Shown: piece after piece, positions 1-7,831 of the stretch
Numbering within the stretch: position 1 is the stretch's first letter
How the letters are laid out: the number at the start of each line of letters is the position of its first letter
Origin: Clostridiales bacterium
GTDB lineage: Bacteria > Bacillota > Clostridia > Christensenellales > Aristaeellaceae
Direction: 5' to 3'
DNA: 32,752 nt
Assembly: GCA_012728435.1 (NCBI GenBank)
Contig: JAAYFC010000095.1
Location: 1 to 32,752 of the forward strand
Position numbers and translations under genes: made by a program
The notes under the pieces: model-generated
What the model was told of the DNA's origin: nothing
The model's input: the letters and a program-made list of their open reading frames with translations, nothing else
Databases searched by the model: none

Positions 1-1
1 C

Positions 2-919
2 AAGATGGCAAAGGACGTCATCGGAGCGGACGCGGATGCCGTTGTTGCCTCCTTACTAAATGGTGAGGTCGCGCTGCTGGAGAACCTGCGCTTCCACAAG
101 GAAGAGGAAAAGAACGACGAGGCCTTTGCCAAGAAGCTGGCCTCCTACGCAGACGTCTATGTGAACGATGCCTTTGGCACCGCCCACCGCGCGCACGCCA
201 GCACCGAGGGCGTGGCGCACTTTCTCCCTGCTGTGTCCGGCTTCCTGATTGAGAAGGAACTGCAATTCATGGGCAAGGCGCTGGACAACCCAGACCGGCC
301 CTTTGTCGCCATTTTAGGCGGCGCGAAAGTGTCTGACAAACTGGGTGTCATCAACAACCTGCTGGAGAAAGTTGACACCTTGATCATCGGCGGCGGCATG
401 GCATACACCTTCACTGTTGCCCAAGGCGGCCAGGTAGGTGAGAGCCTGCTTGAGCGGGACAAGGTAGACTACGCCCGCGAAATGATTTTAAAAGCCAAGG
501 AAAAGGGTGTGAAGCTGCTGTTGCCCGTGGACACCGTAATTGCTGATAAGTTTGCCGATGATGCTAACACCAAGGTAGTCCCAACCGGTGAGATTCCAGA
601 AGGCTGGCAGGGGCTGGACATCGGGCCTGTGACCTGCGAGCTGTTTGCCGAGGCCATCAAGAACGCTAAAACCGTGGTCTGGAATGGCCCCATGGGCGTG
701 TTTGAGATGCCGACCATCGCCGTGGGCACACAGGCAGTCGCAAAGGCTCTGGCCACAAGCAACGCCATCACCATCGTGGGCGGCGGTGACTCTGCTGCGG
801 CCGTGACCCAGATGGGCTTTGCTGACAAGATCAGCCACATCTCTACCGGCGGTGGCGCGTCCCTGGAGTTCCTGGAAGGGCTTGTGCTGCCTGGCGTTGC
901 AGCCCTGAACGACAAATAA
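2..919 (+). CDS. pgk: Phosphoglycerate kinase, N-terminally truncated by the window edge
   Basis: Phosphoglycerate kinase transfers phosphate from 1,3-bisphosphoglycerate to ADP in lower glycolysis (cytoplasm). The reading frame is open to the left edge, so the ATG at 5 is an internal Met and not the start. About 305 residues are visible against roughly 395 for the family, so about 90 N-terminal residues lie outside the window. Visible family signatures are [15 protein letters not shown], the [10 protein letters not shown] segment, [11 protein letters not shown] in the hinge, the [10 protein letters not shown] motif, and the C-terminal nucleotide-site glycine run [11 protein letters not shown] followed by [15 protein letters not shown]. 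It is followed 74 bases later by tpiA on the same strand, and then gpmI, the usual lower-glycolysis order; a gap gene would be expected just upstream. Identification is secure. Confidence 0.98.
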   Translation, partial: KMAKDVIGADADAVVASLLNGEVALLENLRFHKEEEKNDEAFAKKLASYADVYVNDAFGTAHRAHASTEGVAHFLPAVSGFLIEKELQFMGKALDNPDRPFVAILGGAKVSDKLGVINNLLEKVDTLIIGGGMAYTFTVAQGGQVGESLLERDKVDYAREMILKAKEKGVKLLLPVDTVIADKFADDANTKVVPTGEIPEGWQGLDIGPVTCELFAEAIKNAKTVVWNGPMGVFEMPTIAVGTQAVAKALATSNAITIVGGGDSAAAVTQMGFADKISHISTGGGASLEFLEGLVLPGVAALNDK

Positions 920-932
920 GGTACATCTTTGC

Positions 933-962
933 GCCTGCCAGGCCAAATACGGCATGGCAGGC
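933..962 (+). other. Intercistronic hairpin between pgk and tpiA
   Basis: An 8-bp perfect inverted repeat (GCCTGCCA at 933-940, TGGCAGGC at 955-962) has a nested GCC/GGC pair inside its loop. No T-run follows, so it is not a textbook terminator. It more likely stabilises or processes the transcript, or gives partial attenuation between the two genes. The function is inferred only from the structure and position. Confidence 0.5.
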
Positions 963-993
963 CTTATTCAACAACTACTGAGGAGGAAGAATT

Positions 994-1743
994 ATGCGTA
1001 CACCTGTTATTGCCGGTAACTGGAAGATGAACAAAGGCCCCGCGGAAGCGGCTGAACTGATTAACGAGCTCAAGCCCCTGGTGAAGGAGGCGAAGGCAAC
1101 GGTGGTGGTTTGTGTGCCGGCCATCGATATCCCTGCCGCCAAGAAGGCACTTAAGGGCAGCAAGATCAAGCTGGGCGCGCAGAATGTCCATTTTAAGGAG
1201 TCCGGCGCGTTTACGGGCGAGTTGTCCGCCAGCATGCTCAAGGAAGCCGGCGTGGAATACGTCATCATTGGCCACAGCGAGCGCAGGCAATATTTTGCCG
1301 AAACGGACGAGACCGTCAACCTGCGTGTGAAGGCAGCCGTTGCAGGCGGCCTGATCCCCATTATCTGCGTAGGCGAAAAAAAGGAGCAGCGCGAGGCAGG
1401 TTATACTGATGCCCTGGTCGCCTACCAGACCTTGATTGCCCTGACAGGTCTGACTGAGGATGAAATCAAGAAAGTGATTATCGCCTATGAGCCAGTATGG
1501 GCTATTGGCACCGGGCTTACCGCGACGGATGAGCAGGCCAACGAAACCATCGGTGTCATCCGCGAGGCCATTCGCGCCAAATACGGCAAGCGCGTCAGCG
1601 ACAGGGTGCGCATTCAATACGGCGGCAGCATGAACCCCAAAAATGTGAAGGGCTTGATGGCCCAGCCACAGATTGATGGCGGGCTCATCGGCGGCGCGTC
1701 GCTGAAGGCAGAAGATTTTGCGAAGGTTGTACACTTCGAGTAA
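994..1743 (+). CDS. tpiA: Triosephosphate isomerase
   Basis: Interconverts dihydroxyacetone phosphate and glyceraldehyde 3-phosphate in glycolysis. The protein has 249 residues, the normal family length. The substrate-binding NWKMNK motif is at residues 9-14 (catalytic Lys11), the electrophile His94 lies in IIGHSERR, and the catalytic base Glu166 lies in AYEPVWAIGTG, which leads into the mobile loop 6. GGSMNPKN and GGLIGGASLK supply the C-terminal phosphate-binding loops. The ATG is preceded by GAGGAGGAAGAATT, a strong ribosome binding site. It lies between pgk and gpmI on the same strand and is probably co-transcribed with them. Confidence 0.98.
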   Translation: MRTPVIAGNWKMNKGPAEAAELINELKPLVKEAKATVVVCVPAIDIPAAKKALKGSKIKLGAQNVHFKESGAFTGELSASMLKEAGVEYVIIGHSERRQYFAETDETVNLRVKAAVAGGLIPIICVGEKKEQREAGYTDALVAYQTLIALTGLTEDEIKKVIIAYEPVWAIGTGLTATDEQANETIGVIREAIRAKYGKRVSDRVRIQYGGSMNPKNVKGLMAQPQIDGGLIGGASLKAEDFAKVVHFE

Positions 1744-1779
1744 AGAACGCATGCCACAACTTTGGCAAAAAGGAGAAAA

Positions 1780-3321
1780 ATGGCTAAAAAACTGACCGCC
1801 TTAATCATCATGGATGGCTTTGGCATCAATGAAAATCCCCTTGGCAACGCCATCCTGGAAGCTGGAACCCCTCATGTGGATCGCCTGAAGGAGGCCTTCC
1901 CCCATACCCAGCTGTCCGCCTCTGGCCCAGATGTGGGCCTGCCTCCCGGGCAGATGGGCAACTCCGAGGTTGGCCATCTCAACATCGGCGCGGGGCGCAT
2001 CGTGCGCCAGGAACTGATGGAGATTAGCCACCAAATTGAAACCGGGGAGCTGTTAAAAAAGGAGCCCTTGATTTGGGCAATGGACAACGCCAAGCGGGAC
2101 AACAAGGCCTTGCACTTCATCGGCCTGCTGTCCAACGGCGGTGTGCACAGTCATACGGAGCATCTGTTTGCCTTGCTTGAAATGGCCAAGGCACACGGAT
2201 TGACCAAGTTCTACGTGCACGCGATGCTGGACGGCCGCGATGTACCGCCCACCAGCGGCGCAGGCTTTGTGCAGGAACTGCAAGACAAGTTGGATGCCTT
2301 GGGCGTCGGCCAGATTGCCAGCATCCAGGGGCGCTACTGGGGGATGGACCGCGACAACATCTGGGAACGCGTCAAATTGGGTTATGACGCGATTGTTCTG
2401 GGGGAGGGCATCAAGGCGACACAGCCCGCGCAGGCGGTGCTGGACAGCTACGCTGCAGGCATCACCGATGAGTTCGTTAAACCCATTGTGATGACAAACG
2501 CAAACGGCAATCCGGTTGGCCCTGTCAACAAAGGCGACAGCATGATCTGCTTCAACTTCCGCCCAGACCGGATGCGGCAGATCACCCGCGCCTTTATCCA
2601 GGAGGATTTCAAAGGCTTTGAACGGGCTACGGGCTTTCTGGGTCTGCGATATGTCACCATGACCCAGTATGACGAGACCTTCACAGGCCTTAAAATTGTC
2701 AACCCGCCCAGCACCATCGCCAATACCTTGGGTGATTACATCGCAAACTTGGGGCTTACCCAGGTGCGCATCGCGGAGACACAAAAATATCCGCACGTCA
2801 CCTTTTTCTTCAACGGCGGTGTCGAAAAATCAAACGTCGGGGAGGACCGTTTCCTCATCCCTTCCAGCAAGGTGGCGACTTTTGACCTAAAGCCGGAAAT
2901 GTCCGCGCCCGAGGTTACAGAAAAAGCGCTGGAACTCATCAATTCCCAGCGCTATGACCTGATGATCCTGAACTTCGCCAACTGTGACATGGTTGGCCAT
3001 ACCGGCGTCATCCCCGCGGCGGTTCAGGCTGTGAAGGAAGTGGATAAGGACATCGGCATCCTTGTGGATCGCATCCTGGAACTGGGCGGCGAGGTCTTTG
3101 TAACCGCTGACCACGGCAACGCCGACCAGATGATTGATTACGATACCGGCGCGCCCTTCACCGCACATACAACCAACCCTGTCCCTTTCATCGCCTGCGG
3201 GGAAGCCTTCAAGGGCAAAGAACTGCGCACTGGCGGCCGCTTGGCTGACATCGCTCCCACCATGCTCAAGGCCATGAATCTGCCCATCCCGCCAGAAATG
3301 ACGGGCACACCGCTATATTAA
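1780..3321 (+). CDS. gpmI: 2,3-bisphosphoglycerate-independent phosphoglycerate mutase
   Basis: Mn-dependent mutase converting 3-phosphoglycerate to 2-phosphoglycerate; alkaline-phosphatase superfamily, 513 residues, normal for the family. Visible motifs: metal ligand Asp12 in IIMDGFG, the phosphoserine nucleophile Ser62 in MGNSEVGHLNIGAGR, HAMLDGRDVPP, GRYWGMDRDN, NFRPDRMRQ, NFANCDMVGHTG and the second metal site TADHGNADQM. An in-frame TTG at 1762 would add six residues, but it lies upstream of the AAGGAG ribosome binding site (about 1770-1775), so the ATG at 1780 is the start. Last gene of the pgk-tpiA-gpmI run; a terminator follows. Confidence 0.97.
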   Translation: MAKKLTALIIMDGFGINENPLGNAILEAGTPHVDRLKEAFPHTQLSASGPDVGLPPGQMGNSEVGHLNIGAGRIVRQELMEISHQIETGELLKKEPLIWAMDNAKRDNKALHFIGLLSNGGVHSHTEHLFALLEMAKAHGLTKFYVHAMLDGRDVPPTSGAGFVQELQDKLDALGVGQIASIQGRYWGMDRDNIWERVKLGYDAIVLGEGIKATQPAQAVLDSYAAGITDEFVKPIVMTNANGNPVGPVNKGDSMICFNFRPDRMRQITRAFIQEDFKGFERATGFLGLRYVTMTQYDETFTGLKIVNPPSTIANTLGDYIANLGLTQVRIAETQKYPHVTFFFNGGVEKSNVGEDRFLIPSSKVATFDLKPEMSAPEVTEKALELINSQRYDLMILNFANCDMVGHTGVIPAAVQAVKEVDKDIGILVDRILELGGEVFVTADHGNADQMIDYDTGAPFTAHTTNPVPFIACGEAFKGKELRTGGRLADIAPTMLKAMNLPIPPEMTGTPLY

Positions 3322-3333
3322 ATCACGCAACGC

Positions 3334-3368
3334 AAAAGGAGCTGCCAGCAATGACAGCTCCTTTTTAT
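3334..3368 (+). terminator. Rho-independent terminator after gpmI
   Basis: An 11-bp perfect stem, AAAAGGAGCTG (3334-3344) with CAGCTCCTTTT (3355-3365), has a 10-base loop and a T-rich 3' side on the + strand. It is A-rich on the opposite face, so it can also end transcripts of the convergent - strand gene that stops at 3380. Confidence 0.85.
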
Positions 3369-3379
3369 TTCAGCGGGAC

Positions 3380-4288
3380 TTACTGTACTCTCGCTTGGCT
3401 GATGAACCAGGTTTCCCCGTTGGTAGTGGCAGAGACGGTGCCCATGGAGATAAAGTAGTGCGGCAACTTGTTGTTTTTAAGCTGGGTAGCCAGGTTCGTG
3501 CCGCCACCCATGTTGCTGGTGATCACAAACACCTCCGGGCTGGTGGCGAGTAAAAACTCATGCCGCAGGCGGTTGATGCCGTGGTGCGGGGATTTCATGA
3601 TGTCCACATCCATATAATCTGGATATTGCTCTGATACCACCGTGAGGCTGCTGCCGGTCACATCGGCTGGCAGCAGGATGGACCTGCCGCCAAAACGGAT
3701 GTGCAGCATCATCGAATTCGCATTGACATTGCCCTTAATCACCCGCGTGTCCTGCAAAAAGGTGATGACAGCATTGCCCAAACGAACCGTCTCCCCCGAG
3801 AACACCTGCCGGTAGGGTACGGCCATTTGCTCTGTTACGGCAATCAATGCCATCATATCCTCATTTTTAGAATCCCTTTGATGCCGGCCCAGGAACTCCT
3901 TTGCAAGATATCCTTCCTTCAGCAATCGGGTAGCGCCCTGGATGTGGTCGTCATGGTAGTGGGTGTTCATATAATAGGTGAAACCGGTGATGCCCTCCTG
4001 CGCCAGAAAGATTTTAACCATCGCTTCCCGGCCCTTAGAGCCGCCATCCACCAGCATGGATTCACCACCGGAACGAATCAGGATGGCATCCCCCACCTTG
4101 ATGTTAATGAAGTCCACACGCAGCAGATCCTCCCCCTGATCAAACGGGGATTCAGTGAGCGTTGGCACTTCAAAAAACGGCGCCTTGCTCTCGCTTGGTG
4201 CGTGGTAAACGGATGCGACACGGCTTTCCGCCTGACTGGCAGCAAGCAGCATCAGGAAAATGAGTAAAAAGCCAAAAATTCGTTTCAT
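3380..4288 (-). CDS. Secreted metallo-beta-lactamase-fold (ComEC-C-domain-like) protein
   Basis: 302-residue protein of the MBL-fold hydrolase superfamily, closest in style to the soluble domain of ComEC/Rec2. Residues 1-20 form a Sec signal peptide (MKRIFGFLLIFLMLLAASQA) with no lipobox Cys, so export outside the membrane is likely. The metal-binding signature THYHDDH is at 109-115 (His110, His112, Asp114, His115). A later MKSPHHGINR segment is typical of the ComEC-like branch. The ATG at 4288 is chosen over one ten codons upstream because AAAGGG lies just before it and the signal peptide begins there. It follows pfkA by 77 bases on the same strand; whether it shares that transcript is unclear. 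The substrate is unknown (nucleic acid, nucleotide or another phosphoester are possible). Confidence 0.85.
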   Translation of the reverse strand: MKRIFGFLLIFLMLLAASQAESRVASVYHAPSESKAPFFEVPTLTESPFDQGEDLLRVDFINIKVGDAILIRSGGESMLVDGGSKGREAMVKIFLAQEGITGFTYYMNTHYHDDHIQGATRLLKEGYLAKEFLGRHQRDSKNEDMMALIAVTEQMAVPYRQVFSGETVRLGNAVITFLQDTRVIKGNVNANSMMLHIRFGGRSILLPADVTGSSLTVVSEQYPDYMDVDIMKSPHHGINRLRHEFLLATSPEVFVITSNMGGGTNLATQLKNNKLPHYFISMGTVSATTNGETWFISQARVQ

Positions 4289-4365
4289 CAGATACCCTTT
4301 AAAATCACCGCAGTGCAATGTGTGACCATCATACCGCGGGGCTTACGTTCTAAACAGTCAAGGCC

Positions 4366-5409
4366 TTACAGGGAGTTAATCAGCTCGTACACTTCTTTGT
4401 TAAACTGCGGTTTTATTTTCAGCGCCTTATCTAGCGGCATGTGGAAAATCCGCCCATTCTTCAGGCCGATGACCTCGTTGCCAATGCCGTTCTTCAACAG
4501 CTCAATTGCCATGTGCGCAGCCTCAAACGCAAAGGATGCGTCCTTGGCAGTCGGCTCATGACCTCTTTGAATGTACCCGATGACATTGGAGCGAACCTGG
4601 GATGCCGTCTTGTACCGCAGGACATGCCCCATGCGACGGGCGTTCATCGCCTCCCCTTCAAAGACCTGGGTGTAAGGCTCCAAAAAAGCGTTAAAATCGA
4701 AGGGCTTCATGGTTTTGTAGGCCCCTTCCGCGACGATGATGGTGGCGCGGGTGTTGCCCCTTCTGATCAAGCTGTCCAGGCGATTCACAACATCCTGGAT
4801 GTCCCAGTTCTGCACTTCCGGCACCACCACAATCTCAGACCCAGTGCTCATGGCGGTCGCCATGGCAATGTCACCACAGTTGCGGCCCATGACCTCCACC
4901 AAAGCAGGGCGGTCGTGGGAGCGCGAGGTCGCGCGGATGGCCCGCACAGCGTCCACACAGACGTTAACCGCGGTGTCAAAACCCAAAGAGGTCTCGGAAT
5001 ACTCCAAGTCGTTGTCAATGGTACCGGGAATGCCGATGCAAGGCATGCCCAGCTTGCTCATGGCATGCGCGCCTTGGAACGAACCATCGCCCCCGATGAC
5101 CACCAAACCCACCACGTTCATCTTGCGCAGGAAGTTGACCGCCATCTCCTGGTATTCGGGCAGCACAAACTCCTCACAACGCGCGGTGCGTAAGTAGGTG
5201 CCGGGTAAATCCGCAATATCCAGCGCCAGGTCCATGCTCATCTCAGTGTAGCTGTCCTGGGGCCTGAATTTGCCAATGAGACCGTTGAAACCCCGTTTGA
5301 TCCCGATCAGAGGCATGCCAGCCAGGGCTGCAAACCGGGACACTTCCATCACAGCTGCGTTCATCCCGGGGCTATCACCACCACTGGTAAGGACTGCAAT
5401 CTTTTTCAT
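4366..5409 (-). CDS. pfkA: ATP-dependent 6-phosphofructokinase
   Basis: Phosphorylates fructose 6-phosphate at the committed step of glycolysis. 347 residues, slightly longer than the common ~320-residue bacterial enzyme. Motifs in order: GGDSPGMNA near residue 10, GGDGS at 106-110, GIPGTIDND (catalytic Asp in TIDND, 130-134), MGRNCGDIA, and GYIQRGHEPTAKDA. Gly in GGDGS and Gly before TIDND are the residues that mark ATP use; PPi enzymes carry Asp and Lys there. The ATG at 5409 is preceded by GAAGGAGTCCTCT; a longer in-frame start 15 codons upstream lacks this. It lies 57 bases after a PPi-type phosphofructokinase gene on the same strand. Confidence 0.95.
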   Translation of the reverse strand: MKKIAVLTSGGDSPGMNAAVMEVSRFAALAGMPLIGIKRGFNGLIGKFRPQDSYTEMSMDLALDIADLPGTYLRTARCEEFVLPEYQEMAVNFLRKMNVVGLVVIGGDGSFQGAHAMSKLGMPCIGIPGTIDNDLEYSETSLGFDTAVNVCVDAVRAIRATSRSHDRPALVEVMGRNCGDIAMATAMSTGSEIVVVPEVQNWDIQDVVNRLDSLIRRGNTRATIIVAEGAYKTMKPFDFNAFLEPYTQVFEGEAMNARRMGHVLRYKTASQVRSNVIGYIQRGHEPTAKDASFAFEAAHMAIELLKNGIGNEVIGLKNGRIFHMPLDKALKIKPQFNKEVYELINSL

Positions 5410-5437
5410 AGAGGACTCCTTCACAATGAAAGCAGGA

Positions 5438-5461
5438 CGGCAGGGTGTGTTCACCCTGCCG
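5438..5461 (-). other. Perfect 10-bp hairpin in the spacer between the two phosphofructokinase genes
   Basis: CGGCAGGGTG and CACCCTGCCG form a perfect 10-bp stem with a 4-base loop, starting 6 bases after the stop codon of the upstream gene. No T-run follows in the direction of transcription (TCCTGCTTTC), so full termination is not expected. It may be a partial attenuator or mRNA-stability element that sets the ratio of the two enzymes; this role is inferred. Confidence 0.6.
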
Positions 5462-5466
5462 ATTGA

Positions 5467-6681
5467 TTATTTGGTGTGGATCCTGGGCACCATGGGGGCA
5501 CGGAGCCGGGCTGCCTCAGGCATTTCTGAACCCAGGAGGGGGCGCAGGTAATGCACAAATTCCTCGGTAACATTGTTGCCCGCCTTATTGATGAAATGGT
5601 CGGGCATCAGCCTGGTTTTTGCGGCAATTTTCTTCAGGTCCACCAGGCGGTAGTTCACATCATAATTGCCGGTGCGCTCAATGACGATGGAGCCGTCCAC
5701 ATTGTGCCAGATGGCAAACTGGGCTGCCTTTTCCCCCACTTCCCTGGCTTCCCGCTGGTCCACATCGGATACACAGCCGATGAAGGAGCGCTGGAGATAG
5801 CCCAGGGTATCGGAGCGGACACGGGACAAGCCCAATTTCTCTTTGACTTCGTTGGCCAACAGCTCACCCAGGGCGCCGGTGCCGGACAGCTGCACATTGC
5901 CATGGGCATCCCGTTCGGTGTGCATCAACTTGGACAGGATGGGTTCCCCGTGTTGATCCTGGATGCCTTCTGACACTGCGATCAAGCAGCGGCCATAGCG
6001 GTCCTGCATGGTTTTGACATCCTGAACAAAGCTGTCAATGCTGAAGGCACGCTCGGGCAGGTAGACAAGGGGGGGGCCATCCTCCGGGTTTTGACGGGCA
6101 ACAGAAGCCGCGGCGGTGAGGAAGCCGGCATGACGGCCCATAACCACCACAACATGGACGCCGGGCAGGGCATGGTTGTCCAGGTTGACCCCCATGAAGC
6201 TCTGAGCCACAAATTTTGCAGCAGAGGGATAACCGGGGGTATGGTCATTGATCATCAGGTCATTGTCGATGGTTTTGGGGATGTGAATGGCACGGAACTC
6301 GTAGCCTTCCTTTTCCGCCTGTTCATTGACAATGCGGACGGTGTCGGAGGAATCATTGCCGCCAATGTAAAAGAAGTACCGCACATCATGCGCGCGGAAG
6401 ACCTTAAAAATTTCCTCGCAGTATTTCTGATCCGGCTTATCCCGTGTGGAGGACAGGGCGGAGGAGGGCGTCACCGCGACGCGTTCCAGGTTGTGGGTGG
6501 TCTCCTGGGTTAGATCCATAAACTGCTCATCAATGATGCCACGCACACCGCCCACCGCGCCATACACCTTGGTAATTTGCGGAAACTTACGGCTTTCCAG
6601 TACTGCGCCAACCAGGGATTGGTTGATCACTGCAGTGGGACCGCCGCCCTGGGCAACAACTACTTTACCACTTAATTCCAT
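5467..6681 (-). CDS. pfp: PPi-type 6-phosphofructokinase (diphosphate--fructose-6-phosphate phosphotransferase)
   Basis: Uses pyrophosphate rather than ATP to phosphorylate fructose 6-phosphate, reversibly. 404 residues, fitting the mid-length PPi-type branch. Evidence for PPi use is the pair of diagnostic residues: GGNDS (107-111), where Asp replaces the second Gly of the ATP-type GGDGS, and Lys in PKTIDND (135-141), where ATP enzymes have Gly. Other motifs: AQGGGPTAVIN at the N-terminus, VVMGRHAGF, and TLGYLQRSF. The ATG at 6681 has AAGGAAGG upstream. It sits between fba and pfkA on the same strand, so the cell makes both kinds of enzyme from neighbouring genes. PPi specificity is inferred from residues, not shown. 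Confidence 0.92.
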   Translation of the reverse strand: MELSGKVVVAQGGGPTAVINQSLVGAVLESRKFPQITKVYGAVGGVRGIIDEQFMDLTQETTHNLERVAVTPSSALSSTRDKPDQKYCEEIFKVFRAHDVRYFFYIGGNDSSDTVRIVNEQAEKEGYEFRAIHIPKTIDNDLMINDHTPGYPSAAKFVAQSFMGVNLDNHALPGVHVVVVMGRHAGFLTAAASVARQNPEDGPPLVYLPERAFSIDSFVQDVKTMQDRYGRCLIAVSEGIQDQHGEPILSKLMHTERDAHGNVQLSGTGALGELLANEVKEKLGLSRVRSDTLGYLQRSFIGCVSDVDQREAREVGEKAAQFAIWHNVDGSIVIERTGNYDVNYRLVDLKKIAAKTRLMPDHFINKAGNNVTEEFVHYLRPLLGSEMPEAARLRAPMVPRIHTK

Positions 6682-6712
6682 GAATAATCCTTCCTTAAAA
6701 AAACATGATAAT

Positions 6713-6736
6713 GCCCGGCGCGCAATGACACCGGGC
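6713..6736 (-). other. Short hairpin between fba and the PPi-phosphofructokinase gene
   Basis: GCCCGG (6713-6718) pairs with CCGGGC (6731-6736) across a 12-base loop just after the fba stop codon. A T7 run occurs 14 bases further along in the transcription direction, too far for a classical terminator. Possibly a weak attenuator; low support. Confidence 0.35.
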
Positions 6737-6745
6737 AGAAAAATC

Positions 6746-7675
6746 TTAACCTTTGCCGTTGCAGCCCAGGACGTTGACGATCTTGTGGCGCACCATGCCC
6801 TTTAAGGCAGTGCGGGCGTCAGACAGGTACTGGCGGGGGTCAAAGTGATCGGGATGCTCAGCGAAATGCTTGCGGATGACCCCGGTGAAGGCCAGGCGCA
6901 GGTCGGAGTCGATGTTGATTTTGCAAACGGCCATGGAGGCAGCCTTCCTGAGCATGGCTTCCGGGACGCCCTGGGCGCCATCCAGCTTGCCGCCGTATTG
7001 GTTGATCATCTCCACATACTCGGGGATGACGCTGGAGGCGCCATGGAGCACGATGGGGAAGCCGGGGAGCCGGCGTTGGATTTCTTCCAGGATGTCAAAG
7101 CGCAGTTTGGGCTCGCCCTTGAACTTGAAGGCGCCGTGGCTGGTGCCAATGGCGATGGCCAGGCTGTCAACACCGGTCTTGGTGACAAACTCTTCCACGT
7201 CCTCAGGGCGGGTGTAGCTGGAATCCTCGGCGGAGACTTTGATGTCGTCCTCCACACCGGCCAGGCGGCCCAGCTCGCCCTCGACGGTGACGTCAAACTG
7301 GTGAGCATACTCCACCACCCGGCGGGTGAGCTCGATGTTTTCCGCTAAGGGCAGGTGGCTGCCGTCAATCATCACAGAGGTGAAGCCGCCGTCGATGCAA
7401 GCCTTGCATGTCTCAAAATCCGGGCCGTGATCCAGGTGGACCACGATGTCCAGGTTGCTGGTTTCAACAGCCGCCTCAATGAGCTTCATTAAATAGGTAT
7501 GGTTCGCGTACTTGCGCGCGCCGGCAGACACCTGCAGGATGAGGGGCGCCTTTTCCTCAGCGGCGCCTTCCACGATGCCCTGGATAATCTCCATGTTGTT
7601 CACATTGAACGCGCCTACTGCGTAGCCGCCTTCGTATGCTTTTTTGAACATTTCCCTTGAATTGACGAGTGCCAT
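6746..7675 (-). CDS. fba: Class II fructose-bisphosphate aldolase
   Basis: Zinc-dependent cleavage of fructose 1,6-bisphosphate to dihydroxyacetone phosphate and glyceraldehyde 3-phosphate. 309 residues, normal for the type B class II enzymes. Catalytic Asp82 and zinc ligand His83 lie in VVHLDHGPDFE; further zinc ligands are His181 in AIGTSHGAFK and His212 in PIVLHGASSV. The GAFNVNN motif near residue 21 is also typical. The start ATG at 7675 has AGGAGG 6 bases upstream. First gene of the - strand run fba - PPi-PFK - pfkA, expressed from the promoter at 7721-7749. Confidence 0.97.
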   Translation of the reverse strand: MALVNSREMFKKAYEGGYAVGAFNVNNMEIIQGIVEGAAEEKAPLILQVSAGARKYANHTYLMKLIEAAVETSNLDIVVHLDHGPDFETCKACIDGGFTSVMIDGSHLPLAENIELTRRVVEYAHQFDVTVEGELGRLAGVEDDIKVSAEDSSYTRPEDVEEFVTKTGVDSLAIAIGTSHGAFKFKGEPKLRFDILEEIQRRLPGFPIVLHGASSVIPEYVEMINQYGGKLDGAQGVPEAMLRKAASMAVCKINIDSDLRLAFTGVIRKHFAEHPDHFDPRQYLSDARTALKGMVRHKIVNVLGCNGKG

Positions 7676-7720
7676 AACTTCCTCCTAACTGCCAGAAAAA
7701 TCAGGCAGGGCTTTTTAATT

Positions 7721-7749
7721 AGTATACCTTGTGACCCATACAGTGTCAA
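7721..7749 (-). promoter_or_regulatory. Sigma-A promoter for fba
   Basis: Read on the - strand, the -35 TTGACA (7749-7744) and the -10 TATACT (7726-7721) are separated by exactly 17 bases, close to a perfect sigma-70/sigma-A promoter. The predicted transcription start is about 40 bases upstream of the fba ATG. Its -35 box is part of the inverted repeat at 7743-7765. Confidence 0.88.
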
Positions 7750-7765
7750 ACTGATAAATTGACAC
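7743..7765. promoter_or_regulatory. Inverted repeat overlapping two divergent -35 boxes
   Basis: GTGTCAA (7743-7749) and TTGACAC (7759-7765) are exact inverted copies around a 9-base centre. Each arm contains the -35 box of one of two divergent promoters. The symmetry partly follows from two TTGACA boxes facing apart, but the matching extra base extends it. It could be an operator through which one dimeric regulator controls both genes; no regulator can be named. Confidence 0.5.
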
Positions 7766-7787
7766 AAACGCCCATTCCGTCTATACT
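7759..7787 (+). promoter_or_regulatory. Sigma-A promoter for the E2-like gene
   Basis: TTGACA (7759-7764), a 17-base spacer and TATACT (7782-7787) make a near-perfect sigma-A promoter, giving a leader of roughly 38 bases before the ATG at 7832. It is back to back with the fba promoter; the two -35 boxes are only 9 bases apart. Confidence 0.88.
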
Positions 7788-7831
7788 TCTGACAACTTGT
7801 GATGGAAATACCGGAAAGTTGAGGGTTTACC

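Noticed and set aside
964..1752. Long open frame of 262 codons on the - strand opposite tpiA
   Set aside because: It lies entirely over a well-conserved gene, has no recognisable motif and no ribosome binding site; such shadows are common at this base composition. The same holds for 2053-2796 (-), 4441-5193 (+), 23378-24309 (-), 19093-19704 (-) and 20998-21681 (-).
4289..4365. Promoter TTGACT ... TATGAT before the MBL-fold gene
   Set aside because: Boxes are present on the - strand but 22 bases apart, too far for a normal sigma-A promoter.
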